A stretch of DNA of 64,000 nt, from contig JAZMZG010000009.1 of assembly GCA_045585835.1 (NCBI GenBank), positions 124,001 to 188,000 on the forward strand. Reading direction: 5' to 3'. Every line of letters starts with the position of its first letter. Positions within the stretch are counted from its first letter, which is position 1. This stretch comes from CALCTE01 sp045585835 (lineage in GTDB: Bacteria > Bacillota > Clostridia > Oscillospirales > CAG-272). The translations under genes were made by a program, and so were the position numbers. Below the pieces are notes generated by a model. The model was not told where the DNA came from. It saw only the letters and a program-made list of their open reading frames with translations, and made no database searches. This document shows, piece after piece, positions 56,080 to 64,000 of the stretch.

Positions 56080-56892
56080 ATGAAAAGAATTATTGCACTT
56101 GCATTAGTTGCTATTATGATGGTTGCAATGCTTGCTTCTTGCTCCGCAAAAAGCTATAGCGACCTTGCTATCGTTGATCTCGGCCTTGAGAAGGAATATT
56201 TCGGAATCGCATTCCGTTCGGGCTCCGATATGACACGTAAGGTTGAAGATATCACATTAGAACTCATAAAGGAAGGCAAGCTCGCAGAGTGGTCAACAAA
56301 ATATGAGGTCGGCGCTATGGGCGAGAGCGAGTACGTTCCTGCGGCTGCGGCAAACGAAGGTGCAGGCGATTGGGATTACATAAAGGGCAAGGGTAAGCTC
56401 GTTGTCGGCGTTACCGTTTATAAGCCGATGGACTATCAGGACGAAAAAGGCGAGTGGATAGGATTTGACGCTGATTATGCTCGTGCGGTTGCGGAAAAGC
56501 TCGGTGTTGATGTAGAATTCAAAAAAATCGAATGGGATTACAAGCTTATTGCCCTTGAATCTAAAGATATCGACTGCATCTGGAACGGTATGACCATCAC
56601 CGATGATATCGAAGCGGCGGCTGACTGCACGGTTCCTTATATGTACAACACGCAGGTTGCGGTTGTAAAGAAAGAAAATGCCGATAAGTATAAAGCTATT
56701 GCAGACTTTGCAGGCAAGACTATTGCGGTTGAAGATGGCTCTGCAGGTGCGGATGTTGTAAAAAATAATGATACCTTAAAAGACGGTTATAAGGGCGTTA
56801 CAGCTCAAGTTGACGCTCTTATGGAGGTGCTTACCGGTGCATCCGATGCGGCTGTGGTTGACCTTACACTTGCAAAAGCGCTTATCAAATAA
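56080..56892 (+). CDS. Amino acid ABC transporter binding lipoprotein, circularly permuted
   Basis: 270 residues, type II periplasmic-binding fold for polar amino acids. Lipobox LASC (Cys 21). Residues 25-77 (SYSDLAIVDLGLEKEYFGIAFR, then GSDMTRKVEDITLELIKEGK) are what normally forms the C-terminal part of this family (the Y-G-I-A-F-R strand and final helix). Residues 99-270 begin with the usual N-terminal start of the mature protein (KGKGKLVVGVTVYKPM) and end with VVDLTLAKALIK, where the family normally continues into the SYSDLAIV-type segment. So N- and C-terminal parts are swapped, joined by a linker at 78-98. A complete domain could still form. Strong AAAGGAGG start. Its operon encodes permease and ATPase. 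Confidence 0.88.
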   Translation: MKRIIALALVAIMMVAMLASCSAKSYSDLAIVDLGLEKEYFGIAFRSGSDMTRKVEDITLELIKEGKLAEWSTKYEVGAMGESEYVPAAAANEGAGDWDYIKGKGKLVVGVTVYKPMDYQDEKGEWIGFDADYARAVAEKLGVDVEFKKIEWDYKLIALESKDIDCIWNGMTITDDIEAAADCTVPYMYNTQVAVVKKENADKYKAIADFAGKTIAVEDGSAGADVVKNNDTLKDGYKGVTAQVDALMEVLTGASDAAVVDLTLAKALIK

Positions 56893-56918
56893 GTAAAAAT
56901 TCAAAGGATTTTAGGGTA

Positions 56919-56942
56919 CTCGGGGTGAAGAACCACCCCGAG
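56919..56942 (+). terminator. Intercistronic hairpin after the binding-protein gene
   Basis: Perfect nine-base stem CTCGGGGTG/CACCCCGAG with a six-base loop, no T-run after it. It probably stabilises the binding-protein mRNA or reduces read-through to the permease, the usual way to make more binding protein than permease. Confidence 0.6.
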
Positions 56943-56961
56943 CACTTCTTATGTGTGTAAA

Positions 56962-57615
56962 ATGGATCAGTTAATTGAAGTAAGCTTAAAATTGCTCTCG
57001 GGATTCGGGGTAACACTAAAAATATTCGGAATCACCCTATTGTTTTCGCTGCCCTTGGGACTTATCATAGCCTTTGGCTCTATGTCGAAATGGAAGGTCA
57101 TTTCCGCTATTTCCAGATTTTTTGTTTGGGTTATCAGAGGTACGCCTCTTATGCTCCAGCTTATAGTGGTGTACTACGGTCCGGGGCTTGTTTTCGACGG
57201 AATTTGGTTTAATGCGCAGACTGCGACTTATATAACCTTTTCCATAAACTACGCTTGTTATTTCTCCGAAATATACCGAGGAGGGATAGAATCCATAGCG
57301 AAAGGTCAGTATGAAGCGGGACAGGTTTTGGGAATGAGCAAAACGGAAACGTTCTTCAAGGTGGTTTTGCTTCAGGTCATAAAGCGCATAATAGCTCCGA
57401 TGTCGAACGAAATAATAACGCTTGTTAAAGATACGTCCCTTGCAAGAATAATTACATATTATGAAATTATAGACGTTGCAAGTGATTTTGCGACAAACGG
57501 TGCGGGTTTAGTTTGGCCCTTATTCTATACGGCGGTATATTATCTTGCGTTTACTGCAATACTCACCTTCTTCTTCAGATGGCTTGAGAAGAAGCTTGAT
57601 TATTTTAAGGCGTAA
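56962..57615 (+). CDS. Polar amino acid ABC transporter permease (HisM/GlnP-like)
   Basis: 217 residues from ATG 56962 (MDQLIEVSLKL). A GTG at 56953 in the same frame is possible; neither has an obvious ribosome binding site. About five membrane segments, the conserved VIRGTPLMLQL block in the N-terminal half and the EAA loop (YEAGQVLGMSKTETFFKVVLLQ). It ends LEKKLDYFKA. One permease gene, so a homodimer is inferred. Follows the permuted binding protein. Confidence 0.92.
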   Translation: MDQLIEVSLKLLSGFGVTLKIFGITLLFSLPLGLIIAFGSMSKWKVISAISRFFVWVIRGTPLMLQLIVVYYGPGLVFDGIWFNAQTATYITFSINYACYFSEIYRGGIESIAKGQYEAGQVLGMSKTETFFKVVLLQVIKRIIAPMSNEIITLVKDTSLARIITYYEIIDVASDFATNGAGLVWPLFYTAVYYLAFTAILTFFFRWLEKKLDYFKA

Positions 57616-57627
57616 GGAGGGGAAGAT

Positions 57628-58398
57628 ATGAATATTCTTGAAGTCAAAAACTTACGCAAACGCTTCGGCGATACGGAAGTCTTAAAGGGCATCGACCTCA
57701 CGCTCAAAAAGGGTGAGGTGCTCTCTATAATCGGCTCCTCGGGCGGCGGTAAGACGACACTGCTTCGTTGCCTTAACTTTCTTGAAAAAGCAAACAGTGG
57801 CGAAATAATCGTAAACGGACAAAGCGTTTATCTTGCAAAGGAAGGCGAAAAGCCTATTGTGACCCCCGAAGCACAGCTTTCCTTCGGACTTGTATTTCAG
57901 CAGTTCAACCTTTTCCCGCAGTACAGCGTTATGGGAAATCTTACGCTTGCACCACAGCTTCGAGCCAAAAGAGAGGGTTCATCAAGCAAGGAAAGCGCTG
58001 AAGAGATAAACGAAAGAGCAAGAGCATTGCTTGAAAGAGTCGGCCTTACCGAGAAAGCGGATGCGTACCCTTGCGAGCTTTCGGGCGGTCAGCAGCAAAG
58101 AGTTGCTATAGCAAGAGCCCTGATGCTTTCTCCCGAAATACTTTGCTTTGACGAGCCTACCTCTGCTCTTGACCCCGAGCTTACGAGCGAGGTCCTCAGG
58201 GTTATCCGCTCACTCAAAGACGCAGAGCATACGATGATAATCGTAACGCACGAAATGGAATTTGCCCGTAACGTGTCCGACAGAGTTATATTTATTGCCG
58301 ACGGCGTTATAGAGGAGGAGGGAACACCCGAAGAGGTCTTCACAAATCCCAAAAGCGAAAAGACAAAAACGTTCCTTGCTGGCGGACAGATATTTTAA
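57628..58398 (+). CDS. Polar amino acid ABC transporter ATPase (GlnQ/HisP-like)
   Basis: 256 residues. Walker A IGSSGGGKTTLLRC, Q-loop VFQQFNLFPQYSVM, signature LSGGQQQRVAIARAL, Walker B ILCFDEPTSALDPE and the H-loop (VTHEME). The segment between the Walker A and the Q-loop contains an insert (VYLAKEGEKPIVTPEAQ). A good AAGGAGG lies before the ATG. Last gene of the importer operon, followed by a terminator. Confidence 0.95.
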   Translation: MNILEVKNLRKRFGDTEVLKGIDLTLKKGEVLSIIGSSGGGKTTLLRCLNFLEKANSGEIIVNGQSVYLAKEGEKPIVTPEAQLSFGLVFQQFNLFPQYSVMGNLTLAPQLRAKREGSSSKESAEEINERARALLERVGLTEKADAYPCELSGGQQQRVAIARALMLSPEILCFDEPTSALDPELTSEVLRVIRSLKDAEHTMIIVTHEMEFARNVSDRVIFIADGVIEEEGTPEEVFTNPKSEKTKTFLAGGQIF

Positions 58399-58406
58399 AT
58401 AAGCAT

Positions 58407-58441
58407 AAAAAATGAGAACGCTTTTTGCGTTCTCATTTTTT
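58407..58441. terminator. Bidirectional terminator after the importer operon
   Basis: 15-bp perfect stem (AAAAAATGAGAACGC at 58407-58421, complement 58427-58441), five-base TTTTT loop. It also ends the convergent lipoprotein gene at 58445. Confidence 0.9.
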
Positions 58442-58444
58442 ATA

Positions 58445-59365
58445 TTACGGATTTAATGTTACCGTTTGACTTGCAAGGTCGCCCGCAAACCAATCATCTG
58501 AATCATAGGCTCTTAACTTAAATTCTATAGTTTCTACCTCTGTGATATTGTTTTCTTCAAAATCGTCACCTATCCATAACAACGTGTCGAATTTACATTT
58601 TCCCGCAGATACGGTAGTTGCAAATAAAGGATCTGCCATAAATCCGTTAACGGAGGTGTCTTCTGTAGTAAACATAACGTTTTTATCTGTTTTATTCAGT
58701 AAGAAGAGCTTTACGCTGTATCCCCATATCTCGTCTTCTTCATAGCCGATAACGATAGCGGTAACGTATTCGTTATCAACCAAAACGGTATCGGAGTCTT
58801 GCGCTGCTCTGACAAATTTCACCGCTTTATCTTCTCCGTAAGGGTAAACGTGCGCAGTTGTATTTGCGACGTCATCTGCCATATAGTCATCGTTGTCGTA
58901 TACACGGAAATTAAGCTCTATATCGGTATATTCCGTAATGCCGTTTTCTTTAAGCTCGTCACCCATAAACGTGATGCTTTCGTTGGATTTTTTGCCGGGT
59001 GCTACGGTTGCGGCAAAAAGCGGCTCGGTTTGGACACCGTTTATACTTGCTGTGTCGACGGTAAACATATACGTTTTATCCGCTGACTTATTTTCAAGAA
59101 GTACTTTAAGTGTATATCCCCACATATTGTCGGGGTCGATTCCCGTAATTTTAACGGCGCACTGCTCGTTATCGACCACTACTGTTTCGGTAAAGGTTAC
59201 GGTAGCTCCGCCCTCGTTGTTTTTGTTCTCGTTTTCGTTATTTTCAACGTTTGATTGAGTGGAATCGGAAGGTTTCTTTTCTTCGTCCCCGCTCGTTCCC
59301 GTTTCGCAAGCCGCAAACGAAAAAACGAGCGCAAGCACGAGAAACAATACTGCGATTTTCTTCAT
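58445..59365 (-). CDS. Lipoprotein with two tandem beta-sandwich repeats
   Basis: 306 residues from ATG 59363-59365 (MKKIAVLFLV), chosen over an ATG six bases upstream because of spacing to GGAGG. Signal peptide with lipobox FAACE, an Asn/Glu-rich linker (NVENNENENKNNEGG), then two similar domains of about 115 residues: TVTFTETVVVDNEQCAVKITG-like and TVLVDNEYVTAIVIGYEE-like, each with WGY-x-L/V-K, N-K-(S/T)-A/D-K, and NGI/NNITEYTDIE or EVETIE near the end. These are immunoglobulin-like beta sandwiches; the duplication is internal. Surface-exposed; function unknown. Confidence 0.7.
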   Translation of the reverse strand: MKKIAVLFLVLALVFSFAACETGTSGDEEKKPSDSTQSNVENNENENKNNEGGATVTFTETVVVDNEQCAVKITGIDPDNMWGYTLKVLLENKSADKTYMFTVDTASINGVQTEPLFAATVAPGKKSNESITFMGDELKENGITEYTDIELNFRVYDNDDYMADDVANTTAHVYPYGEDKAVKFVRAAQDSDTVLVDNEYVTAIVIGYEEDEIWGYSVKLFLLNKTDKNVMFTTEDTSVNGFMADPLFATTVSAGKCKFDTLLWIGDDFEENNITEVETIEFKLRAYDSDDWFAGDLASQTVTLNP

Positions 59366-59448
59366 TTTCATTTTCCTCCAAATATAATAATAAAACTTCA
59401 ACGGATATAAATAGTTTTATCGCCGCCTTACAATAAAACATATCACAA

Positions 59449-59474
59449 AATGAGATATTTGTCAATATCTCATT
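59449..59474. promoter_or_regulatory. Palindromic operator upstream of the XRE gene at 59535
   Basis: AATGAGATAT-N6-ATATCTCATT, ten-base perfect arms, followed by ATGAGATTGG and a TATAAT at 59486-59491 in front of the XRE gene. Likely the self-binding site of that regulator, lying between it and the divergent lipoprotein gene. Confidence 0.65.
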
Positions 59475-59534
59475 ATGAGATTGGTTATAATAACCTAAGG
59501 GAAGTCATATAACTTAATTATTTAGGGGAATTAT

Positions 59535-59726
59535 ATGCGGCTGAAAGATTTAAGGGAAGACAACGAGCTTACGCAAAGTAAGCTTGCTGAATATTTACAC
59601 ATAAGGCAAAATACGTATTCGCAATATGAGTGCGGACAGCGTCAAGTGCCTCTTGATATTTTGATAAAGCTTGCCGATTATTATAATGTTACACTTGACT
59701 ATCTTGTCGGACGAACGAAAAAATAA
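59535..59726 (+). CDS. XRE-family HTH regulator
   Basis: 63 residues. HTH_3 domain alone: RLKDLREDNELTQSKLAEYL, then RQNTYSQYECGQRQVPLDILIKLADYYNVTLDYLVG. Same class as the regulator at 53586 (similar YLLG/YLVG end). GGGGAA precedes the ATG. Divergent from the duplicated-domain lipoprotein, which it may control together with itself. Confidence 0.9.
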   Translation: MRLKDLREDNELTQSKLAEYLHIRQNTYSQYECGQRQVPLDILIKLADYYNVTLDYLVGRTKK

Positions 59727-59761
59727 AAACACATTCCGTTTGCTGTCGGAATGTGTTTTTT
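59726..59761. terminator. Terminator between the XRE gene and argF
   Basis: 13-bp stem AAAACACATTCCG/CGGAATGTGTTTT with an eight-base loop, T-run on the plus strand and A-run on the other. It separates two convergent genes. Confidence 0.85.
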
Positions 59762-59766
59762 TATTG

Positions 59767-60762
59767 TTATAATGTTGCTGCCATTACTGCTTTAATTGTG
59801 TGCATTCGGTTTTCGGCTTCGCGGAAAACGATGGAAGCTTCGCTTTCGAATACTTCGTTTGTGACCTCCATATCGACTCTGCCGAATTTTTCGCCCATTT
59901 CTTTGCCGACTTTAGTGTTAAGGTCGTGATACGAGGGCAGACAGTGCATAAACACGGTCGTGTCCTTGCCCGTTTTCTTCATTAAAGCGGTGTTTACCTG
60001 ATAGGGAGAAAGCTCTGCAATACGCTCTTCCCAAACTTCTACGGGCTCTCCCATAGATACCCATATATCCGTGCAGATGACGTCTGCATCCTTTACGCCC
60101 TCGTCGATATCGCTTGTGAATTTAAGTGTTGCACCGCTCTCTTCTGCAATCGCTTTGCAAGTATTTATGAGTTCGTCATCGGGGAAATATTTTTCGGGGC
60201 AGCAAGCGGTAAAGTTAAGTCCGAGCTTTGCACAGCCTATCATAAGGGAATTGCCCATATTAAAGCGGGCATCGCCCATATAGGTGAAGTTTATGCCTTT
60301 AAGATGACCGAACTGCTCTTTTATGGTGAGCATATCCGCAAGTATCTGTGTGGGGTGGAACTCGTTTGTAAGTCCGTTGTATACAGGCACTTTCGAATAT
60401 TTGGCAAGCTCCTCTACGATATTTTGACCGTATCCTCTGTATTCGATGGCATCGTACATTGAGGCAAGAACTCTTGCAGTGTCGGCTATCGTTTCTTTAT
60501 TACCTATCTGCGAGCCCGTGGGATCAAGGTAAGTAACGCCCATTCCGAGATCGTATGCTGCAACCTCGAAGGCACATCGTGTGCGAGTGCTCGTTTTTTC
60601 GAATATAAGTGCAATATTTTTTCCTTCACAGAGCTTGTGGGGGATACCTGCTTTTTTCTCTTTCTTTAATTTTTCTGCAAGGCTTATGAGATACATTATC
60701 TCATCGGAGCTGTAGTCAAGAAGCTTTAAAAAATCTCGTCCTTTAAGGTTGATAAGGTTCAT
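59767..60762 (-). CDS. argF: Ornithine carbamoyltransferase (ArgF)
   Basis: 331 residues. Carbamoyl phosphate plus ornithine to citrulline. Motifs: FEKTSTRTRCAFEVAAYDLGM (S-T-R-T), YRGYGQ, NGLTNEFHPTQILAD, SMGEP and HCLPSYHD. The last gene of the argJ-argB-argD-argF operon; its ATG shares one base with the argD stop (TAATG). Could be anabolic (argF) or catabolic (arcB); the operon fixes it as anabolic. Confidence 0.96.
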   Translation of the reverse strand: MNLINLKGRDFLKLLDYSSDEIMYLISLAEKLKKEKKAGIPHKLCEGKNIALIFEKTSTRTRCAFEVAAYDLGMGVTYLDPTGSQIGNKETIADTARVLASMYDAIEYRGYGQNIVEELAKYSKVPVYNGLTNEFHPTQILADMLTIKEQFGHLKGINFTYMGDARFNMGNSLMIGCAKLGLNFTACCPEKYFPDDELINTCKAIAEESGATLKFTSDIDEGVKDADVICTDIWVSMGEPVEVWEERIAELSPYQVNTALMKKTGKDTTVFMHCLPSYHDLNTKVGKEMGEKFGRVDMEVTNEVFESEASIVFREAENRMHTIKAVMAATL

Positions 60763-61925
60763 TATGCATCCTCCCTAAAAATAGATTTGAGTATTTCGAC
60801 TGCTTTTTTCAGTTGCTCTTCGGGTATGTTAAGTGCGGGCAAGAGTCTGACTTTATCCTTTGCCGTAAGTACCAAAACGCCTTTTTCCATCGCTCTTTTT
60901 ACGACTTCCTTGGCGGGTTTTACGGGCTTTATACCTATCATAAGTCCCATTCCGCTTATACTTTCCACGCCCGGTGCGTTTCCCAAAGCGTCGAAAATAT
61001 ATGCAGACTTCTTCTCTACCTGCGCAAGAAAACCGTCATCAAGGCGCTCGAGTATCGAAAGCGCACCCGCACATACTGCGGGATTTCCGCCAAAGGTGGA
61101 GCCGTTGAGTCCGGGAGCAAATACGTCATCAAGCTTTGATGAAAGTATGGTAGCACCTATGGGAAGACCGCCGCCAAGACCCTTTGCGGTCGTCACGACG
61201 TCGGGGAAAAGTCCGAGCTTCATATAGCCGTAATGTGCGCCGCTTCTGCCGTTGCCGCATTGGACCTCATCGGCAATAAGAAGGATATCATGTTCTTTTG
61301 CTATTTCCGTAAGCGCATTCGCAAAATCTTGCGTAAGCGGGAGCACGCCGCCCTCGCCTCTTACAGCTTCAAACATTACAGCCGCAACCTTATATTCGCT
61401 TACGGCTTTATAAAGCTCCTCGCGCGTCGGCTCAATGTGTATAAAGCCGGGTGTTAAAGGCGTGAAATGCTCGTGAAAGGCATCTTGTCCCGTCGCCGCA
61501 AGGGTAGTTAGAGTTCTTCCGTGGAAGCTGTTTTTTAAGGTTACGATAACGCAGTCATCGCCAAGCGTTTTGCAAGCATATTTCCTTGCAACTTTGATAG
61601 CACATTCGTTTGCCTCCGCACCGGAGTTGGAGAAAAACACCTTTGAAAGTCCCGTAAGCTCGCATAGCTTCTTTGCGAGAAGTGCGCAGGGCTCTGTATA
61701 GTAGAGGTTTGAGGTGTGCTGAAAGGTCGAAAGCTGCTTTGTCACGGCGTCTACCCAAGCTTTGTCGCAAAAGCCGAAGCTGTTTACCGCAATGCCGCTT
61801 CCGAGGTCGATATATTCCTTACCCGTATCATCGTATGCAAGAGAGCCCTCGCCTCGAACGATGTTGAGGTCGAATCTTGCGTAAGTAGGGGCGACGTAGT
61901 TTTTATCAAGCTCAAAAACGTTCAC
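60762..61925 (-). CDS. argD: Acetylornithine aminotransferase (ArgD)
   Basis: 387 residues from GTG 61923-61925 (NVFELDKNYVAP after the first Met), behind GGAGGG, overlapping the argB stop. PLP-dependent class III aminotransferase: FSNSGAEANECAIKVARKY, FHGRTLTTLAATGQ, ADEVQCGNGR and the PLP lysine in TTAKGLGGGLPIGA. Converts N-acetylglutamate semialdehyde to N-acetylornithine. Length and motifs canonical. Confidence 0.97.
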   Translation of the reverse strand: MNVFELDKNYVAPTYARFDLNIVRGEGSLAYDDTGKEYIDLGSGIAVNSFGFCDKAWVDAVTKQLSTFQHTSNLYYTEPCALLAKKLCELTGLSKVFFSNSGAEANECAIKVARKYACKTLGDDCVIVTLKNSFHGRTLTTLAATGQDAFHEHFTPLTPGFIHIEPTREELYKAVSEYKVAAVMFEAVRGEGGVLPLTQDFANALTEIAKEHDILLIADEVQCGNGRSGAHYGYMKLGLFPDVVTTAKGLGGGLPIGATILSSKLDDVFAPGLNGSTFGGNPAVCAGALSILERLDDGFLAQVEKKSAYIFDALGNAPGVESISGMGLMIGIKPVKPAKEVVKRAMEKGVLVLTAKDKVRLLPALNIPEEQLKKAVEILKSIFREDA

Positions 61926-62785
61926 GCCTTACCCTCCTCGAACATAGTTCCGATGCCTTCGTCCGTAAGCGTTTCGATAAGTATTGAGTGGGGGATGCGT
62001 CCGTCGATAATGAATACTTTTTTAACGCCGCACTTTATCGCATCGGTGCAACACTCAACCTTCGGTATCATTCCGTCGGAGATTATACCGTCTTTGATAA
62101 GGTTTTCCGTTTCGGCAAGCGTCATATGAGGAATAAGCGTCGAGGGGTCGTTTTTGTCGCGGAGTATGCCCGAGATGTCCGTTAGGGATATAAGGCTTTC
62201 CGCACCGAGTGCACCCGCTATTTTCGATGCCGCCGTATCTGCGTTTATGTTGTATACGTTGCCTTCGTCGTCACAGCCTATGGTTGACACGACGGGGATA
62301 TATCCCTTGTCGAGTATGTCAAATATGGGGGAAGGGTCAACGTCCGTTATCTCTCCGACAAATCCAAGCCGCTCGTCCTTTACTTTTGCTTTGAGCATAT
62401 GACCGTCAAGGCCCGAAAGCCCGATGGACTTACCGCCGCAGCACTCGATTAAATTAACGATGCTCTTGTTTATCTTACCCGCAAGGACCATCTGCGCTAC
62501 TTCAACCGTTTCTTTGTCGGTGACGCGAAGCCCGTCGACGAATTTCGTTTCTTTTCCGATTGCGGCAAGTGTTTGCGTTATCTCGGGGCCGCCTCCGTGA
62601 ACGAGTACGACTTTTACTCCGATGAGGTGGAGCAAAACTATATCTCTTGCAACGGAATTTTTTAAATCTTCGTTTATCATAGCGTTGCCGCCGTATTTTA
62701 CGACTACTATTTTGCCGTTGTATTTTTGAATGTAGGGAAGAGCGTTAACGAGTATGTGCGCCCTTTCTGCGTTTGTTATGTTCAT
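61922..62785 (-). CDS. argB: Acetylglutamate kinase (ArgB)
   Basis: 287 residues. Phosphorylates N-acetylglutamate. VVVKYGGNAM at the N-terminus, LVHGGGPEIT, FVDGLRVTD, YNINADTAASKIA and SDGMIPKVECC motifs. The N-terminal helix (NAERAHILVNALPYIQKY) is of the type that links dimers into hexamers in the arginine-sensitive kinases, so feedback inhibition by arginine is possible. A GATAAGGAG site supports the start. Confidence 0.96.
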   Translation of the reverse strand: MNITNAERAHILVNALPYIQKYNGKIVVVKYGGNAMINEDLKNSVARDIVLLHLIGVKVVLVHGGGPEITQTLAAIGKETKFVDGLRVTDKETVEVAQMVLAGKINKSIVNLIECCGGKSIGLSGLDGHMLKAKVKDERLGFVGEITDVDPSPIFDILDKGYIPVVSTIGCDDEGNVYNINADTAASKIAGALGAESLISLTDISGILRDKNDPSTLIPHMTLAETENLIKDGIISDGMIPKVECCTDAIKCGVKKVFIIDGRIPHSILIETLTDEGIGTMFEEGKA

Positions 62786-62800
62786 TTTAATTTCTCCTTA

Positions 62801-64000
62801 TCAGGTACGGTAGTCGCCGTTGATTTTAACGTAATCGTAGGTGAGGTCGCAACCCCAAGCACAAGATGCGAAATCTCCGTCGTTCAGATTTACGCCGATG
62901 GTTATTTCCTTGCAAAGAAGTATCTCTTTTGCTTTTTCTTCGGAAAATTCGATTCCTGCACCCATTTTGCACACAGAAATGATTCCTTTTTCGGAAATGA
63001 AATCAACGTCTATCTTTGTTACGTCAACGTCTGCACCGCTGTAGCCTATGGCACAGAGCACACGTCCCCAGTTTGCATCGGCGCCGAACATCGCGGCCTT
63101 TGTAAGCGAGGAGCAGATAACGGATTTTGCGACGGTCTTTGCCGTTTTTTCGTCCTTTGCGCCCGTGACCTTGCATTCTATAAGCTTCGTTGCGCCTTCG
63201 CCGTCGCCCGCTATGCATTTACAAAGATATACGGTAACGGTGTTGAGTGCTTCCATAAACGCATCGAAGTCTTCGCCCTCTTTCGTTATCGGCTCGTTGC
63301 CTGCCATACCGTTAGCAAGCACGGTCACCATATCGTTTGTAGAGGTGTCGCCGTCAACGCTGACCATATTGAAGGTGTTTTGTATATCGCTTGAGAGCGC
63401 CTTTTGGAGCATCGGCGTGCTTATGGCGCAGTCCGTGGTAATGAAAACGAGCATTGTCGCCATATTGGGATGTATCATACCCGAGCCCTTTGCGATACCG
63501 CCTATCTTGCACTCCTTGCCGCCTACGGTGAAGCTAACGGCTATCTCTTTTTTTACCGTGTCCGTGGTCATAATTCCCTCTGCGGCTTCGTCCGACTTAT
63601 CTCCAAGACCTGCCGCAAGAGATTTCATGCCGTTTTTTATGGGCGTTATATCAAGCACCTGACCGATTACGCCGGTGGAGGCAACGACTACGTCGTCTGC
63701 CTTTATACCGAGTGCTTCTGCTGTAAGTGCGCTCATCTGCTCGGCTATTTCGATACCGTTTGCGTTACATGTGTTGGCGTTTCCGCTGTTGCATATTACC
63801 GCCTGTGCATATCCGTCTGAGATGTGGGCCTTCGTTACCGTTAAAGGTGCGCCTTTTACGAGATTTGTCGTATAGACTGCCGCCGTGTTTGCTCTTTGTT
63901 CGCTATATATAAGCGAGATATCTCTTTTCGTTCTGTTTTTCCTTATACCGCAATGTATTCCGTTTGCGCTAAAGCCTTTTGCGGCACATACGCCGCCTTC
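62801..64000 (-). CDS. argJ: Bifunctional ornithine acetyltransferase/N-acetylglutamate synthase (ArgJ), partial
   Basis: About 400 residues visible; the first few lie past the right edge, since the frame is open to base 64000 (reads EGGVCAAKGFSANGIHC at the start). ArgJ recycles the acetyl group from N-acetylornithine to glutamate. Autocleavage block KGSGMIHPNMATML with the nucleophile threonine, preceded by GGIA, plus VDGDTSTNDMV. The frame starting at ATG 63736 would lack the essential alpha-part, so it is not the true start. First visible gene of the operon; argC probably lies upstream. Confidence 0.96.
   Translation of the reverse strand, partial: EGGVCAAKGFSANGIHCGIRKNRTKRDISLIYSEQRANTAAVYTTNLVKGAPLTVTKAHISDGYAQAVICNSGNANTCNANGIEIAEQMSALTAEALGIKADDVVVASTGVIGQVLDITPIKNGMKSLAAGLGDKSDEAAEGIMTTDTVKKEIAVSFTVGGKECKIGGIAKGSGMIHPNMATMLVFITTDCAISTPMLQKALSSDIQNTFNMVSVDGDTSTNDMVTVLANGMAGNEPITKEGEDFDAFMEALNTVTVYLCKCIAGDGEGATKLIECKVTGAKDEKTAKTVAKSVICSSLTKAAMFGADANWGRVLCAIGYSGADVDVTKIDVDFISEKGIISVCKMGAGIEFSEEKAKEILLCKEITIGVNLNDGDFASCAWGCDLTYDYVKINGDYRT

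Noticed and set aside
62801..63736. ArgJ as a complete gene starting at 63736
   Set aside because: The frame is open to the window edge and carries the conserved ArgJ N-terminal part, so the gene is cut by the edge.

Overview
The window looks like a chromosome segment of a spore-forming, anaerobic member of the Clostridia (Bacillota). Sporulation genes are spread through it: yunB, yqfC/yqfD, ylbJ, spoIIP and gpr. The primary sigma factor, primase and RNase P RNA are of Gram-positive type, -10/-35 promoters have 17-base spacers, ribosome binding sites are strong, and TTG/GTG starts are common. I cannot name a species. Almost every base is coding, and ATGA- or TAATG-type overlaps are frequent.

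1-10.7 kb (minus strand) is one long operon: fumC, hdrB, hdrC, hdrA, flxD, flxC, flxB, flxA, a fumarate-reductase-type Fe-S subunit, its flavoprotein, and a YfcE-type phosphodiesterase cut by the window edge. It joins fumarase, a heterodisulfide-reductase/Flx electron-bifurcating module and a soluble fumarate reductase. This suggests NADH-driven malate to fumarate to succinate reduction coupled to ferredoxin. 10.9-18.0 kb holds sporulation and housekeeping genes (yunB, asnA-asnS, yigZ, yqfC-yqfD, ylbJ) and a split TauE/SafE pair whose last gene overlaps the end of ylbJ tail to tail.

18.0-27.8 kb is a ten-gene minus-strand cluster with a podovirus-like head and neck set: small and large terminase, portal, scaffold, coat, adaptor, nozzle and a coiled-coil protein. 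No integrase, lysis, replication, tail-fibre or spike gene is visible. Its promoter carries two LexA/DinR-like boxes, so it looks SOS-controlled. It may be a domesticated particle, a gene-transfer-agent-like element or a streamlined prophage remnant.

27.9-50.5 kb is mostly core: tepA-tcdA-znuC-znuB, rnpB, a large substrate-binding-like lipoprotein with a coiled-coil insert, dnaG-rpoD, an orphan bacterial tyrosine kinase, gpr-spoIIP, a manganese (yybP-ykoY) riboswitch with a P-type ATPase, an SsuABC-like importer, and a five-gene operon (membrane-fusion-like protein, DUF6273 protein, DUF6062 protein, OGG-type glycosylase, zinc-ribbon protein). 50.6-52.9 kb holds pduL, an IscU-like scaffold protein and a GGGtGRT protein.

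53.0-55.7 kb is a small accessory island with two XRE regulators, a SLOG/DUF2493 gene plus an internally deleted copy of it, an XRE membrane protein, and a four-helix-bundle gene next to a hairpin array. Three tRNA genes (His, Arg, Gly) follow. 56.0-58.4 kb is a polar amino acid ABC importer whose binding protein appears circularly permuted. The window ends with a duplicated-domain lipoprotein, an XRE regulator and the arginine operon argJ-argB-argD-argF, with argJ running off the right edge.

The observations I consider most novel are the circularly permuted binding protein, the Fum-Hdr-Flx-fumarate reductase operon, and the SOS-promoted podovirus-like head cluster. All calls rest on reading the sequence and on recalled family features; no database search was run.
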